Virus record (IMG/VR): IMGVR_UViG_3300024999_000119
Location: 1 to 58,302 of that record
DNA length: 58,302 nucleotides
Source of the DNA: a virus
Reading direction: 5' to 3' (one strand)
The translations under genes were made by a program, and so were the position numbers. Below the pieces are notes generated by a model, which saw only the letters and a program-made list of their open reading frames with translations, did no database searches and was not told the DNA's origin. Positions 53,501-58,302 of this stretch are shown here, piece by piece. The first letter of the stretch is position 1, and each line of letters starts with the position of its first letter.

Positions 53501-53553
53501 CTATATTGAATCTAATAAATGAAAAAAGAATTGAGAAATATAAAGGATATTAA
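41527..53553 (+). CDS. giant ejection protein with predicted virion RNA polymerase, 4008 aa
   Basis: It occupies the gp16 place of a T7-type core. Residues ~200-400 have glycine-rich hydrophobic segments; ~400-760 are coiled coil with a SAP-like stretch. A papain-like segment has Cys near 914 (AATCSGTACYDVS) and His near 957 (GDHRLTVIEYNG). A zincin motif HEGLH lies at ~1304 with AEEFLAHVF ~1390. Residues ~2130-2440 resemble crAss-type polymerases: TFKAPASWVVLSPD, RLKEGYGLISKEY, AVPSDGISA, KVGKDFDIDVMNILFPD (D2317, D2319, D2321) and LIGIAINMRK. Membrane-like segments follow at ~3530 and ~3815-3890. It should be packaged, injected and transcribe early genes. The polymerase call rests on motif order; the whole is one uninterrupted frame. 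Confidence 0.65.
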   Translation: MSDLRNDIFSLLKEKKVLKSDYSIDTFKEKLSSSENTDLIYDVLGGGTIPKEEFYHLVNPESSQDAIAQRHNTPLEGMNWFLQAATYIGDNVVAGIEKVSGASINPGSADRASDINQHFAMATEGMFKNSWDYAKTVGLTVVRDSFDSPFTILDKALGIEKKQTANKDESKIMVEKELANSYENIHNTNTKIRNEYIATGKIDPKSTSIMASLMDSAPATVASLALSYFTKSPKASMAMFMVESGGRTGADFYAETAKRKEDGSLIPNTGNVEHGIFGTHIGIIAGLVEGGTGFEHYAAKLGTKLAGKQIAEATAGITKNAMLKKMAYNNLKDYALNSVGEGLEEVVQGGLEQWGKNYLDLRNGYDLNQLKDGFLQGAFGGLILGGGMQTVSFASDYKKTKAIQETVEKVLDKKEKLKQALKTDKNISPEEKKKLEDKLKEEQRLLKLLSEASPEEFGMHASNLVHTVTSSMEIMKRNSEAYTAFMQHKTNLYNAEIEKGYNENTYTNLMESEEEGRLAKLSAESSKRFRTLTEKFREERKNDEEFKKLSDKEQNEVINALAHTHLLNGTDSAEYKKLSEKAKELKSIKDKKQEKKDLTPDDKIEIMKLGKELTKISQEAFDLFNPIHHEMLSQGLTDANILKYSTKEEIDNAQQQIDVYNENQKRVPTIKEDIKPEVMVNKTVDLSKVLESSNPKVNKTKPELQKEAKDLGIVPEKKNKVELQEAIDNKKNEIQSNIYNAGDEEQIVNPEVTSNEEGTITLSDDQLNQLQSLMDAEKNKSNTKIDGSEFGEDGEGNKPISKTDKPQDVFEESDSEFIERRRQYARQEVIDGKGIYAVIGDNTYVSIDNRFTVNSKTGELIKDKKLLEEIKAKGKRYEAKDKSVDTQNTSSDAVEIITNILSKETWNEAATCSGTACYDVSDKIISVLSNNNIKAVKMDVNAQQLDKNGNPASKTGDHRLTVIEYNGEFYIAEIPQPAYLTYDTKNGTIAFKKGIELKSLKPIVYPFSEWINRNKPDNVYYPEIEGIERNIENIKQYIPLLERRVSERLAEVQNSNGKLPFIVKKYNKAKDELDRALNALQSDNTSNLIQSMGKEEKVSLQGSMDVIYTSVGGHLMEIQSNLHELKDGDVLTAEKLPNDIGATNIKTGLVYPYFLRIVGQNGKNYGGIPFGSVADKEISDMIDNGKEVQIHVVKSKLSSFDFTYSAKESIVPIENPISDLNFKTIADYASSLAELQDVNPNLVNLIKTSLGNVQVVSATPETVINSNGDLMGTRKALLSKDNGVYTIYVNMEKTNGREGNSIIHEGLHKFLRDSLDIKGVDNKGNSTYNKEFDLDLRAMVKEIEKQISNTEFYRKNKSDLDRIFDLNSFRRLGLKEDQIANRQAEEFLAHVFSGTSSLRGWMERTSVNVGEDSDTWFGAFKRILLKIFKKRTDSFTYLNYLESIFDYRLNTNISEIMGEVNESLMEESNDDSLTDIEKINKSAETLDNPHVIVDAVGMIAPNELDAIAYVQTLSQGEFESQLFSNEDWLKSSSFSFESEIENNPGKSHITLDKFRKHLAVNMWRRANSMMRVPTIRLKMHGKGEKRFLTVQELGVIHKDKNNVINYGWTEKNKLQERNKQIGRILGQNTELVYIDAVEFYNGSFGDVSKQDNKLLAENLYNKGYLYLGRFADKNTFAAIKLENLEEAKVKLAQLNLLYTQKASQCFQQLFQEFQEGKSKYPISLEEVQKVTNTAGDITNVARALVEDFKLGATIDEDGNLNSVLYNPNFSDTFDLIKIFKRTLDVVEQTATPTEIDEAIDKLDEKSGIVVNGKGEVDVRTAIFDAKNSSAKQTVTIGDREIEFNLMDILINELGTETTDGVVISRRDGFNKFYREIHAELYDTPVKAIITNNSKGDFSTPFLGKMAIHTTNSDALEAWMRENNIALLMSSSAVKVNLDLNKINDNGEKGSIGYANSDLLGIAQTFNIPLNNIYRQGQKKGVKDNAKGLAQSFTSNLTVGENEIFFDNGGIKQFIDELLSSLVESFEKDMGNLDETKLIKELIRLSRESTNPLTSSLANIAVQSVLLEGDINLINKLNDIKDVDNVVKQDNYLEITKLLKKRGMETSGIFYSPMFSDFVSSYIKESLSKIYTFKAPASWVVLSPDLGFLEETNIQGIFDHIQKEKFPLRKSIDKLNNTIKELNDEKEKLASYLDGSKSDKFILDAIDDINESIKKNEGWLEKTSKVEDVDKMNKETWKELEKIIDVKNGRLKEGYGLISKEYYEKFPILKRMNKAIVTAVPSDGISAQQGVYLFPIETGDENIIKLNSEHTQSKVGKDFDIDVMNILFPDARYFSNDAFNKYFDSINGSNKNLDKVSAKVYGKVLGKKFKNEDGSIDLKDLYSMKTRLEFMQKLFGEKKQSKEVEDLLFGRKVFSLIHDSSPLLDKFQKLIGIAINMRKVLTIKSELGMQSQIGGVDVGTGDITLAYLALMVYTNDMVDIPTNTNGLFYSLTPAKLYAKIYGISKESAEIAYAVDNALFRYAYQISSQRNVDSFTDDYSLSDTIKYIKNQKKINTAISNSDLSTLTSFVMKEVAESLDEKLTAEQENLVYEYLDNARFSNSVMDSAALKSVELIDTSIIRNFDVSPKQNQSWNRDIMYAFANNSKHIPIEVREMIALINEKTKKLVDEKSPYLEGYNFLASELVKTTDQEYNAKIDRAKAINTKVELAMLTSIDDTLDWARWVVAAYLNPVSMTNNQYANNKDGKINVIKLNMKANRFGIQQALPGLMLKAINRELVPNENAKVGQSVSVRIDGVTIKFELTKYNKISITYEGKAVKHYYRNTLELQESARKGDRIANLLLTKADTVALKNEYALSNLIDFKKSTSGEDKFELASNYLNKLIKERAIDRDGATLLFISLVGGTSEGSSFMFNLDHEKINENDSPTNKTLLRLAANTRYGRDFLQAFASISTESFNDSGIGTSTRVSRSIQESNDIEVWEEDGKIDEGNKYIADNITVNNYEDLGSFLREDYIYNIIRDSKVFIDDDNPLFSVFNFNTGNEDVLTANSVYNSTIFRPIKFPKNRDKVKLENLYLTKMEEINKLHKSMETNQIVINRNISLRLDAVMDHPSGLVAKAVNFITKRRQQKIEKETFTKNVIRLVEENPLNISVKTTYKNGMYSYTFALTNSKKERVSDINESELENVIGNEINKLKNPKEYHTMLASIEFMKMNALEVRYKTNLSGFIDRYVNSYRNFSHSEIVESIAEKYRRIVSAKPYSYPHYYTKEAILEVLKKNVDSKYKKNTEEEKANLVKKLFDKLTRVGEYYNGNDVFDKDKLYIQDSFVPHQLASNKLFTSLKSDLTSLYWLEYETEAINRGQDKIIVNRMKQHFAMNAGYTMLSKENKSISKVKKDDMISFYTYGQKSDEKINLIVEKKTDNGIFGKIDKEVYLNTLNMKIKYYDMLLDKGYDVIVTEELLYYYKELYAKGIINIPNPPKSGKDLLYAVSSGLKIEVSDEQLLGSYLTSRIFIKQRDSKGNFINIKGVESTKKNTIWDKLATIWLTAMSGSILGTIVPAISNYIDGYWSLMNTLGKTTMLKASLYGGKLSDVNLVKAAKNIINEPTSQGGFKEYMELADTPINSVNIEDRMEVKKLIKAHVIRYALQEGLVSLSSLESKDRRVMQQILENGVQSADFEKALAILTKITGVLTSPFAKAEQTIRLKAAYSFAFKAIVLDGKTNSNQIRTEIENGVALTQGLYGQLYRRTQERHSAGKVAMQFHQYTAFQKIVFKSDKELMKELNQTWANIWRVDGKSPIAAFFKGGTVNGEINMARTRARRYAYDYTIGVGLMTLFPGMRVGNPLIRVSIMALRMLLTALVNGNDPEPKEVKSLLFAFVSLFAGLGISLPTFMVYNIINDEDNIVDLHPRATSIMMNIWDMIDRDTAKNNRSEILQSNKDWAKVEKSFIFGFNLFAANYFTYGTKEQEDWARRNIVSKITYQFEDMPKNTISTVGEFVPILNLINEKRIEKYKGY

Positions 53554-53558
53554 AATAT

Positions 53559-55499
53559 ATGCATTGTTTAAAATGTAATGAAGAAGAAGTTCAAGAAGGT
53601 TTATGCAGAACACATTGGATAGAATCTAAAGAGATAGAGTTTACAGATAATACAGATTGGGATAATCTAGGTATGATTAAATGGTTAGCCTTTATGTTCC
53701 CTGTTCATTTTAGAAATAACTTCTCTAAAGAGCATATAGAAGTATATAAAACATTATTAGAATTATATGATCCAAGATATACGAATAAATTACATAGATT
53801 GAGAGAATTGATTGCTTTCCGTTCATTTGCTAAAAGTAAGATAATTTTTGGATTTATTCTGTATGTATTAGCACATAATAATGTTAAAGTTAAAATTAAA
53901 TCTACAGATGGAATGATTTCAGAAGTAAAAATAGAAGAGAAAACTATTATTATCTTTTCTGAAACTGGTTCTATGGCAGAAGATTTTGTTGTTAATATTA
54001 GAGATGAAATATCTACAAATAAAATGTTCAAATACTTTTATCATTTTGTTGTACAGAATGCAAAAGATTCTGATACCGGTCAATGGACTAGAACAGCATT
54101 TAAGATAAATGGATTGTTTGTATTAGGATTAGGTGCTGGTATGCAAGCTAGAGGTAAAATAAAGGGTGCTTATAGACCAACATTAGTGTTCCACGATGAT
54201 ATTTATTCCGAGAATAACGTATTAACAGAAGATAGAAGATTAAAGATTAAGAATTGGTTTTATAATTCTGCTAATAACTCTGTTGATGATTTGTTGGGTA
54301 AAATATTCTTAGTAGGAACAATAGTTCATGACGATACTGTATTAGTAGAGTGTGAAAAGAGTAGCTCTTGGAAGACTCTTAAATTTTATCCTATGCCTAT
54401 ACATAAATTTAGAGAATTCATTAAACTATATCTAAAAGTCAATTTAGACAAATCTGAATGTATATTACCTTTTGAAGATGAAGAAGAATTTATAAAGATT
54501 AGAAAACAAATAGATTTCTTTAATAAATTAGAAGAAGATCCATCTTGGGAAATAACTTGGAAAGAAAGAGTTGGTTTATATTTATTAGCATCAAAATATA
54601 AAGAAGCAGTTGAAAATCAAGCAATAGCTGGATTCTATCAAGAATATTTCCATTTAACGATACCATCAGAATTAAGAAAGTTTAATGTAGAATATTTTCA
54701 AAAGATTCCTGGTGATTGGCAAATAAAGAATGAATTTGGTTATAATTGGTTTGTATGTGATAAGATGTTTGATCAACCACAAATGATTAATATAGAATTA
54801 GGTGTTGACTTAGCTTCCGGTAAAAAAGAAGGTGATAATGTAGTCATTGCCGTTATAGGTAAAACTTCTAATGGCAAGATATTCATATTAGATATTAAAT
54901 CTGGTAAATTTGCAATGAGAGATAATATGGAGAATGATTCTCCTAATTATGATAGAGTTGATAGGATATTAGAAGATATAACAATGGTTAGAAAGATAGG
55001 ATGGATAGATGAATTATTTAGATTATCTTTAGAATATAATCCAAGAGTTATCAAGATAGGTACTGGTGGAGGATTAGAACCTACAGTAGTTATTGAAACT
55101 AGAAGAGTATTTAATGCTAATGGTAATTATACAAATATTATTCCAAGAGTTCAGACTACAAGTGATGGCAATAAATTTGAAAGAATAGAAAATACATTAT
55201 TACCATTATATGAGACTATGTCTGTATATCATAGAAAAGGGTTAGATTCTTTAGAATATGAATTAGAGTTTTTAAGAAAAGCTAAGAATGATGACCATCC
55301 AGATGCAGTTGAAGTAGCAGTACATAACATTCAAAGACCTTCTCATGTACCGTATACATTATTTACTACTACAAAAGAAACAGTTAAATTACCTACATTA
55401 GGTAAGTATGCAGTTAAAGCAGGAGGAACGTATGATTGGAGAACGAATATGATTGCATGTATGATTAGTTATTCATATCTTTATAATGTATTTTTTTAA
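53559..55499 (+). CDS. terminase large subunit, 646 aa
   Basis: N-terminal zinc-like knuckle (CLKCNEEEVQEGLCRTHW), then ATPase with a T7-type Walker A (AFRSFAKSKIIFG, ~residue 86) and Walker B TLVFHDDIYSE (~210), a coupling motif (VGTIVHDD) and the RNase H-fold nuclease with IELGVDLASGKKEGDN (~420) and DHPDAVEVAVHN (~605). It pumps and cuts DNA. Its place behind the ejection proteins, rather than before the portal, is the T7 order. The start at 53559 is five bases after the giant gene. Confidence 0.85.
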   Translation: MHCLKCNEEEVQEGLCRTHWIESKEIEFTDNTDWDNLGMIKWLAFMFPVHFRNNFSKEHIEVYKTLLELYDPRYTNKLHRLRELIAFRSFAKSKIIFGFILYVLAHNNVKVKIKSTDGMISEVKIEEKTIIIFSETGSMAEDFVVNIRDEISTNKMFKYFYHFVVQNAKDSDTGQWTRTAFKINGLFVLGLGAGMQARGKIKGAYRPTLVFHDDIYSENNVLTEDRRLKIKNWFYNSANNSVDDLLGKIFLVGTIVHDDTVLVECEKSSSWKTLKFYPMPIHKFREFIKLYLKVNLDKSECILPFEDEEEFIKIRKQIDFFNKLEEDPSWEITWKERVGLYLLASKYKEAVENQAIAGFYQEYFHLTIPSELRKFNVEYFQKIPGDWQIKNEFGYNWFVCDKMFDQPQMINIELGVDLASGKKEGDNVVIAVIGKTSNGKIFILDIKSGKFAMRDNMENDSPNYDRVDRILEDITMVRKIGWIDELFRLSLEYNPRVIKIGTGGGLEPTVVIETRRVFNANGNYTNIIPRVQTTSDGNKFERIENTLLPLYETMSVYHRKGLDSLEYELEFLRKAKNDDHPDAVEVAVHNIQRPSHVPYTLFTTTKETVKLPTLGKYAVKAGGTYDWRTNMIACMISYSYLYNVFF

Positions 55500-55513
55500 T
55501 TTATGAGGATGTT

Positions 55514-56035
55514 ATGGATACAGTAGATATACCAGGTTATGAAGGTTATTATAAGATTACTCCAGATGGTTCAGTACATAGTGTTAGAAAAAATAGATGG
55601 TTAAAACCTGGTTTCCGTAACAGAATAAGTAGAAATGGCAAGAAAGGTAATACCGTAAAGCAAGTTCATCTAAGTGTAAAACCTGAAGGTATGAAATGTT
55701 ATAACATAGGAAGATTAGTAGCTCTTTCTTTTATACCAAATCCCAATAATTATCCACAAATAAATCATATAGACGGAGACTCATCTAATAATACGATTGA
55801 GAATATTGAATGGTGTACTCAAAGCCAAAATATTAAACATGCTTATGACAATGAACTTATGACTCCAAATAGAGGTAGAAGAAAGAACTCAAAAAGAGAA
55901 CAAAATATACATTTAACTAAAAATAACAAATATACAGTTGCTGTTACCCATAAATATAAAGTATATTCTCTTGGAACTTACGAAAATATTGGAGATGCAG
56001 TAAAAGCAAGAGATAATTTTATTAATAGTTTATAA
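55514..56035 (+). CDS. HNH homing endonuclease (NUMOD4-HNH-AP2-like), 173 aa
   Basis: Domains in order: NUMOD4 (DIPGYEGYYKITPDGSVHS, residues 4-22), HNH_3 (INHIDGDSSNNTIENIEWCT, ~88-107) and a C-terminal AP2-like DNA-binding strand region (KYTVAVTHKYKVYSLGTYEN). This is the SPO1-type free-standing homing endonuclease. It sits directly after the terminase gene, a common target site. Start at 55514 with GAGG. Confidence 0.8.
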   Translation: MDTVDIPGYEGYYKITPDGSVHSVRKNRWLKPGFRNRISRNGKKGNTVKQVHLSVKPEGMKCYNIGRLVALSFIPNPNNYPQINHIDGDSSNNTIENIEWCTQSQNIKHAYDNELMTPNRGRRKNSKREQNIHLTKNNKYTVAVTHKYKVYSLGTYENIGDAVKARDNFINSL

Positions 56036-56037
56036 AA

Positions 56038-56211
56038 CTAACTCTTCCAACCATGAGTATAATTCACTTTCCAACTTTCACTTTTAGCAAAAGAAGAATA
56101 TAATTCTTTTAATTCTTTTGATTTGCAATTAGGACAAATCTTGTCATCTTTTGGTAACAATAATGTAAACTTATTATCACATTTAATACATTTGAATTCT
56201 TTTAATGGCAT
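56038..56211 (-). CDS. FmdB-like zinc-ribbon protein, 57 aa
   Basis: Leftward gene. The frame is open to 56268, but ATG 56211 has AGGAA ahead and gives the family start MPLKEFKCIKCDNKF, with CPNC following: the FmdB-type regulatory zinc ribbon (MP-x-Y/F ... C-x-x-C ... C-x-x-C). It converges with the HNH gene and diverges from the putative small terminase. Role unknown; an isolated minus-strand gene in the late region. Confidence 0.6.
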   Translation of the reverse strand: MPLKEFKCIKCDNKFTLLLPKDDKICPNCKSKELKELYSSFAKSESWKVNYTHGWKS

Positions 56212-56239
56212 TCTATTTCCTATTTTTATTGGTAATATA

Positions 56240-57061
56240 ATGTTTTTTTTGTATTTTACCAAAAACAATAATGGAGTTAATATCAGATACTTTAAATTAA
56301 ATGGTCAATATGAAGGTGATTGGGAAATCTTTGATTCTAGAGAAGAGTTTATAGAAAAGAAAGGTAATTTACCAACATTTATGTGGGAAAGAGAATCTTG
56401 GAAAAGATGTATGGAATTTGAAACTGGTATGTGGATAGAAGCTTCTGACGGTTATATTGTACCGAGTTTAAGGAAATTCTATTCAGAAAAGAAACCATTA
56501 CAAATGATGATAAGAGTTCCTATGGGAACATTTTTCGTTTATGTTAAAAAGAATGGGACATTAGGATGGCAGAAGTTATATGCTCAATATGCTCAACAAG
56601 ATCTATATTCTTTATCACATAAACAAGCTATTCATAGAGACCCACATATTAATAAGAAGAAGGTATTATTTGCTAGTCTAATAAATCAAGGTTTAACTCC
56701 ACACGTTGCTCTTAGAGCTGCTGGTGCTATAACAAATGAAAATAATAAGACTTCAATTAATATACAATTAATGGATTGGTTAACAGATGAAAAGGTGATT
56801 CAAATGATAGTAAAAAATAATACATTCATTGATAAGATAAGAAATGATGAAGAATTCAGTGATGAAGTTATGATTAAATATGTTAAAGAATATATGAATA
56901 ATGTTAGATTAGGATCTAAGAATCATTTAGATTCTATTCCTATTCTTTTAACATTATTAGGGAAGACTCCAGTTAATGTCATCAGCACAAACAATAAGTT
57001 TGAAGGTAATATATCTGAAGCATCATATAATGATATTAAACCACCTTTGTTAGAAGAATAA
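56240..57061 (+). CDS. probable terminase small subunit, 273 aa
   Basis: The start at 56240 is the first ATG outside the divergent gene; its ribosome site is weak. The N-terminal ~100 residues form an aromatic domain of unknown type. The middle (VLFASLINQGLTPHVALRAA) resembles the helix-turn-helix of small terminases (S/T-x-x-x-A-L-R-A-A-G), followed by helices (DEKVIQMIVKNN, KYVKEYMNNVRLGSK) and a flexible tail. It is separated from the large terminase only by the inserted HNH and a zinc-ribbon gene. Function inferred from context and HTH pattern. Confidence 0.5.
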   Translation: MFFLYFTKNNNGVNIRYFKLNGQYEGDWEIFDSREEFIEKKGNLPTFMWERESWKRCMEFETGMWIEASDGYIVPSLRKFYSEKKPLQMMIRVPMGTFFVYVKKNGTLGWQKLYAQYAQQDLYSLSHKQAIHRDPHINKKKVLFASLINQGLTPHVALRAAGAITNENNKTSINIQLMDWLTDEKVIQMIVKNNTFIDKIRNDEEFSDEVMIKYVKEYMNNVRLGSKNHLDSIPILLTLLGKTPVNVISTNNKFEGNISEASYNDIKPPLLEE

Positions 57062-57110
57062 CTTCGTTAGAAGAATAAATACAATATCCTTAAATTCTTC
57101 ATTAGATGAG

Positions 57111-57174
57111 TTTTAAGACACTTTCTCTTTCTACCCATAAGTTTATATGGATTTTATATTAAAGTGTCTTAGAA
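57111..57174 (-). repeat. conserved hairpin element, copy 2 (inverted relative to 18990-19067)
   Basis: TTTTAAGACACTTT (57111-57124) pairs with AAAGTGTCTTAGAA (57161-57174) over 14 bp with one GU. Its loop contains ATAAGTTTATATG (57137-57149), the reverse complement of the segment in copy 1, at the same distance from the arm. It follows the last virion gene. The 313-base gap 57062-57374 holds this element, a terminator and no gene. Confidence 0.6.
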
Positions 57175-57242
57175 GTGAAGATAGATGCCTTAAATGTGAT
57201 TCTGTAATACATATATAGATAAGATATGTTAAAGAATAAAAA

Positions 57243-57270
57243 AAAAGAAGAGAAATCAATCTCTTCTTTT
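57243..57270. terminator. bidirectional rho-independent terminator
   Basis: Perfect 11-bp stem AAAAGAAGAGA/TCTCTTCTTTT with a 6-base loop. A long A-run to its left gives a strong T-run leftward and TTTT follows rightward. It ends the virion operon and the leftward endonuclease gene. Confidence 0.8.
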
Positions 57271-57374
57271 CACTAAGATAAGGTTAAATAAGCGTGGATG
57301 TTATATTTATAGATGCACTACCCACTTTTCCCAACTACGAAAATAATTAATCATTATCAAATTATCGAAATAAT

Positions 57375-57995
57375 TTATATATCTTTCCAAGTTTTATTAT
57401 TTAATACATCAGAAATAATACGTGGTGAGATAGAATAAGCTATTGCTAATTCTTTTTGTTTAATTTCCGGTATAAGTAGTTTTATATTTCTAATTTCATT
57501 AACAAAATCCCAGTTTAATTTTGTGGTTCTTCGGTTTTGACTATTTGTAGCAATAGTAACCCATCTACAATTATCTGGTGTATAATTTTTGTTGTTATCA
57601 ATTCTATCAATTTGTAAACCTTTTTCCCATCCATTTGCTATACTCCAGTTCAAAAAAGTATTTATCGACATATTCCATTCTTCGCAAACCGAAATTCCAC
57701 GTTCACCATAATATTTGTAGTTCTTACTATTTGAATTATTACATCTATCTTTCATCTTGATCCATGTATCATATAATGCATGTTGACGAAAGCCATGTTT
57801 TATACGATTACATCCACAACTGTTTGCTTTCCTAGTTTTGGCATCCGCTATTATAGTTTCAAATTCTTTTCCACAATGACATTTAAATCTTGCTTTTCTT
57901 ACTATCTTGCCAGAATAGATATATGGTTCAATTTCACATAAAAAAGTTAAATTATTGATAATTTGATTTGGTTGGTATTCAATTTTTGCAGGCAT
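57375..57995 (-). CDS. AP2/HNH-type homing endonuclease, 206 aa
   Basis: ATG 57995 has GGAG seven bases upstream and starts MPAKIEYQPNQI; the frame is open further up without a site. A zinc-ribbon-like region (FKCHCGKEF ... CGC) is followed by the core seen in phage and prophage AP2-domain homing endonucleases: YDTWIKMKDRCNN, YYGERGISVCEEW, DRIDNNKNYTPDNCRWVT and NSQNRR. The last 40 residues look like a helix-turn-helix (KQKELAIAYSISPRIISDVL). A mobile gene in the space between the late and left-end units, with its own promoter. Confidence 0.7.
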   Translation of the reverse strand: MPAKIEYQPNQIINNLTFLCEIEPYIYSGKIVRKARFKCHCGKEFETIIADAKTRKANSCGCNRIKHGFRQHALYDTWIKMKDRCNNSNSKNYKYYGERGISVCEEWNMSINTFLNWSIANGWEKGLQIDRIDNNKNYTPDNCRWVTIATNSQNRRTTKLNWDFVNEIRNIKLLIPEIKQKELAIAYSISPRIISDVLNNKTWKDI

Positions 57996-58006
57996 GATAA
58001 ACTCCG

Positions 58007-58035
58007 TATTTATTTGTTCCGTAATATTAAAGCAA
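58007..58035 (-). promoter_or_regulatory. sigma70-type promoter of the leftward endonuclease
   Basis: Leftward TTGCTT (rc of 58030-58035) and TAAATA (rc of 58007-58012), 17 bases apart, ending about 12 bases before the endonuclease start. A 9-bp inverted repeat (AAAGCAAGA/TCTTGCTTT, near 58029 and 58077) overlaps the -35 box and may bind a regulator. Confidence 0.5.
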
Positions 58036-58141
58036 GAAACGGATTCGGAATATCCGCTTATCGAGTTGCAATCTCTATCTTGCTTTGTAAATATACTAAA
58101 TACATTAACTAATTTCAATTTTATGCTTTTAGCTTACCATC

Positions 58142-58302
58142 TTAAATTAAATCAAATGGAATAACTGGAGTTCTTTTGAACTCCCACCATTCTTTTCCTT
58201 CGGAGAATTCTCTTTCTCCCCAACTTCCATCCCTAAACCATATTATACCTGTAATATGATTAGTAGTATCATAATTATCATAATTATCATATTCATCAAT
58301 TT
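58142..58302 (-). CDS. hypothetical protein, C-terminal part (runs off the right edge)
   Basis: An open leftward frame enters from the right edge without a start and ends at TAA (58142-58144). It reads IDEYDNYDNYDTTNHITGII, then WFRDGSWGEREF and EWWEFKRTPVIPFDLI. The G-T/I-W-x-x-DGSW and EWWE motifs recall a common small phage protein. Its phase fits the partial gene at 1-175 when the ends are joined. Confidence 0.6.
   Translation of the reverse strand, partial: IDEYDNYDNYDTTNHITGIIWFRDGSWGEREFSEGKEWWEFKRTPVIPFDLI

Noticed and set aside
1-58302. Alternative genetic code with TAA as a sense codon
   Set aside because: Two in-frame TAA codons (6301 and the end junction) prompted the idea, but TAA ends the majority of genes with good stop-start overlaps.
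1-58302. tRNA genes, CRISPR arrays, integrase or attachment sites
   Set aside because: No cloverleaf, no regularly spaced repeats and no recombinase motifs were seen; lysogeny is not supported.

Overview
The window is a complete or nearly complete tailed-phage genome of podovirus (T7-like) layout. It is AT-rich and densely packed, with strong AGGAG-type ribosome binding sites and many ATGA, GTGA or TAATG stop-start overlaps. TAA, TGA and TAG all serve as stops. I found no tRNA, rRNA, integrase, CRISPR or insertion sequence. The host cannot be fixed from sequence. An M15-type endolysin, holin-like proteins and a single-membrane-segment spanin-like protein suggest a Gram-negative host. RepL-like initiators and several accessory families recall phages and plasmids of Bacteroidota, but the strong Shine-Dalgarno sites argue for caution. 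The two window ends each hold part of a leftward gene in a compatible frame, so the molecule is probably circular or circularly permuted and was opened inside that gene.

Layout. (1) 1-2.9 kb: small leftward genes, including a paralogous pair (934-1332 and 2479-2865), around a rightward RepL-like gene. (2) 3.2-19.3 kb: a long rightward early/middle operon. It begins with a RadC/JAB protein and carries replication and recombination functions: a clamp-like protein, a DUF932-like protein, a Sak4-like ATPase, an SSB-like protein, a primase-helicase, a RuvC-like resolvase and a Gp157-like protein. A run of accessory genes follows (MazG-like, GIY-YIG, Dam methylase), then the endolysin, ending at a strong terminator at 19.28 kb. 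A near-identical regulatory element lies upstream of three early genes (934-1332, 2479-2865, 3258-3686), always pointing at the gene. (3) 19.3-21.2 kb: a palindrome-rich control region, a second RepL-like gene, an HNH gene and small genes. (4) 21.2-57.1 kb: the virion module: portal, scaffold, capsid, connectors, fibres, a lysis and counter-defence cassette (32.86-34.76 kb), tail hub and fibre proteins, three ejection-type proteins, the large terminase and a probable small terminase. (5) 57.1-58.3 kb: terminator, a leftward homing-type endonuclease and a split terminal gene.

The most striking gene is the 4008-residue third ejection-type protein (41527-53553). It contains a papain-like segment, an HExxH zincin motif and, near residue 2317, a DFDID motif in a context that resembles the catalytic double-psi beta-barrel of crAss-like virion RNA polymerases. 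No other RNA polymerase and no DNA polymerase is visible. A working model is that this protein is packaged, injected and transcribes the early genes from the shared element, while DNA synthesis relies on the host replisome recruited by RepL-like, primase-helicase, SSB-like and clamp-like proteins. Four genes appear broken by one-base homopolymer changes or an in-frame stop (6.3, 13.6, 18.1 and 18.75 kb), which could be sequencing errors or real decay.
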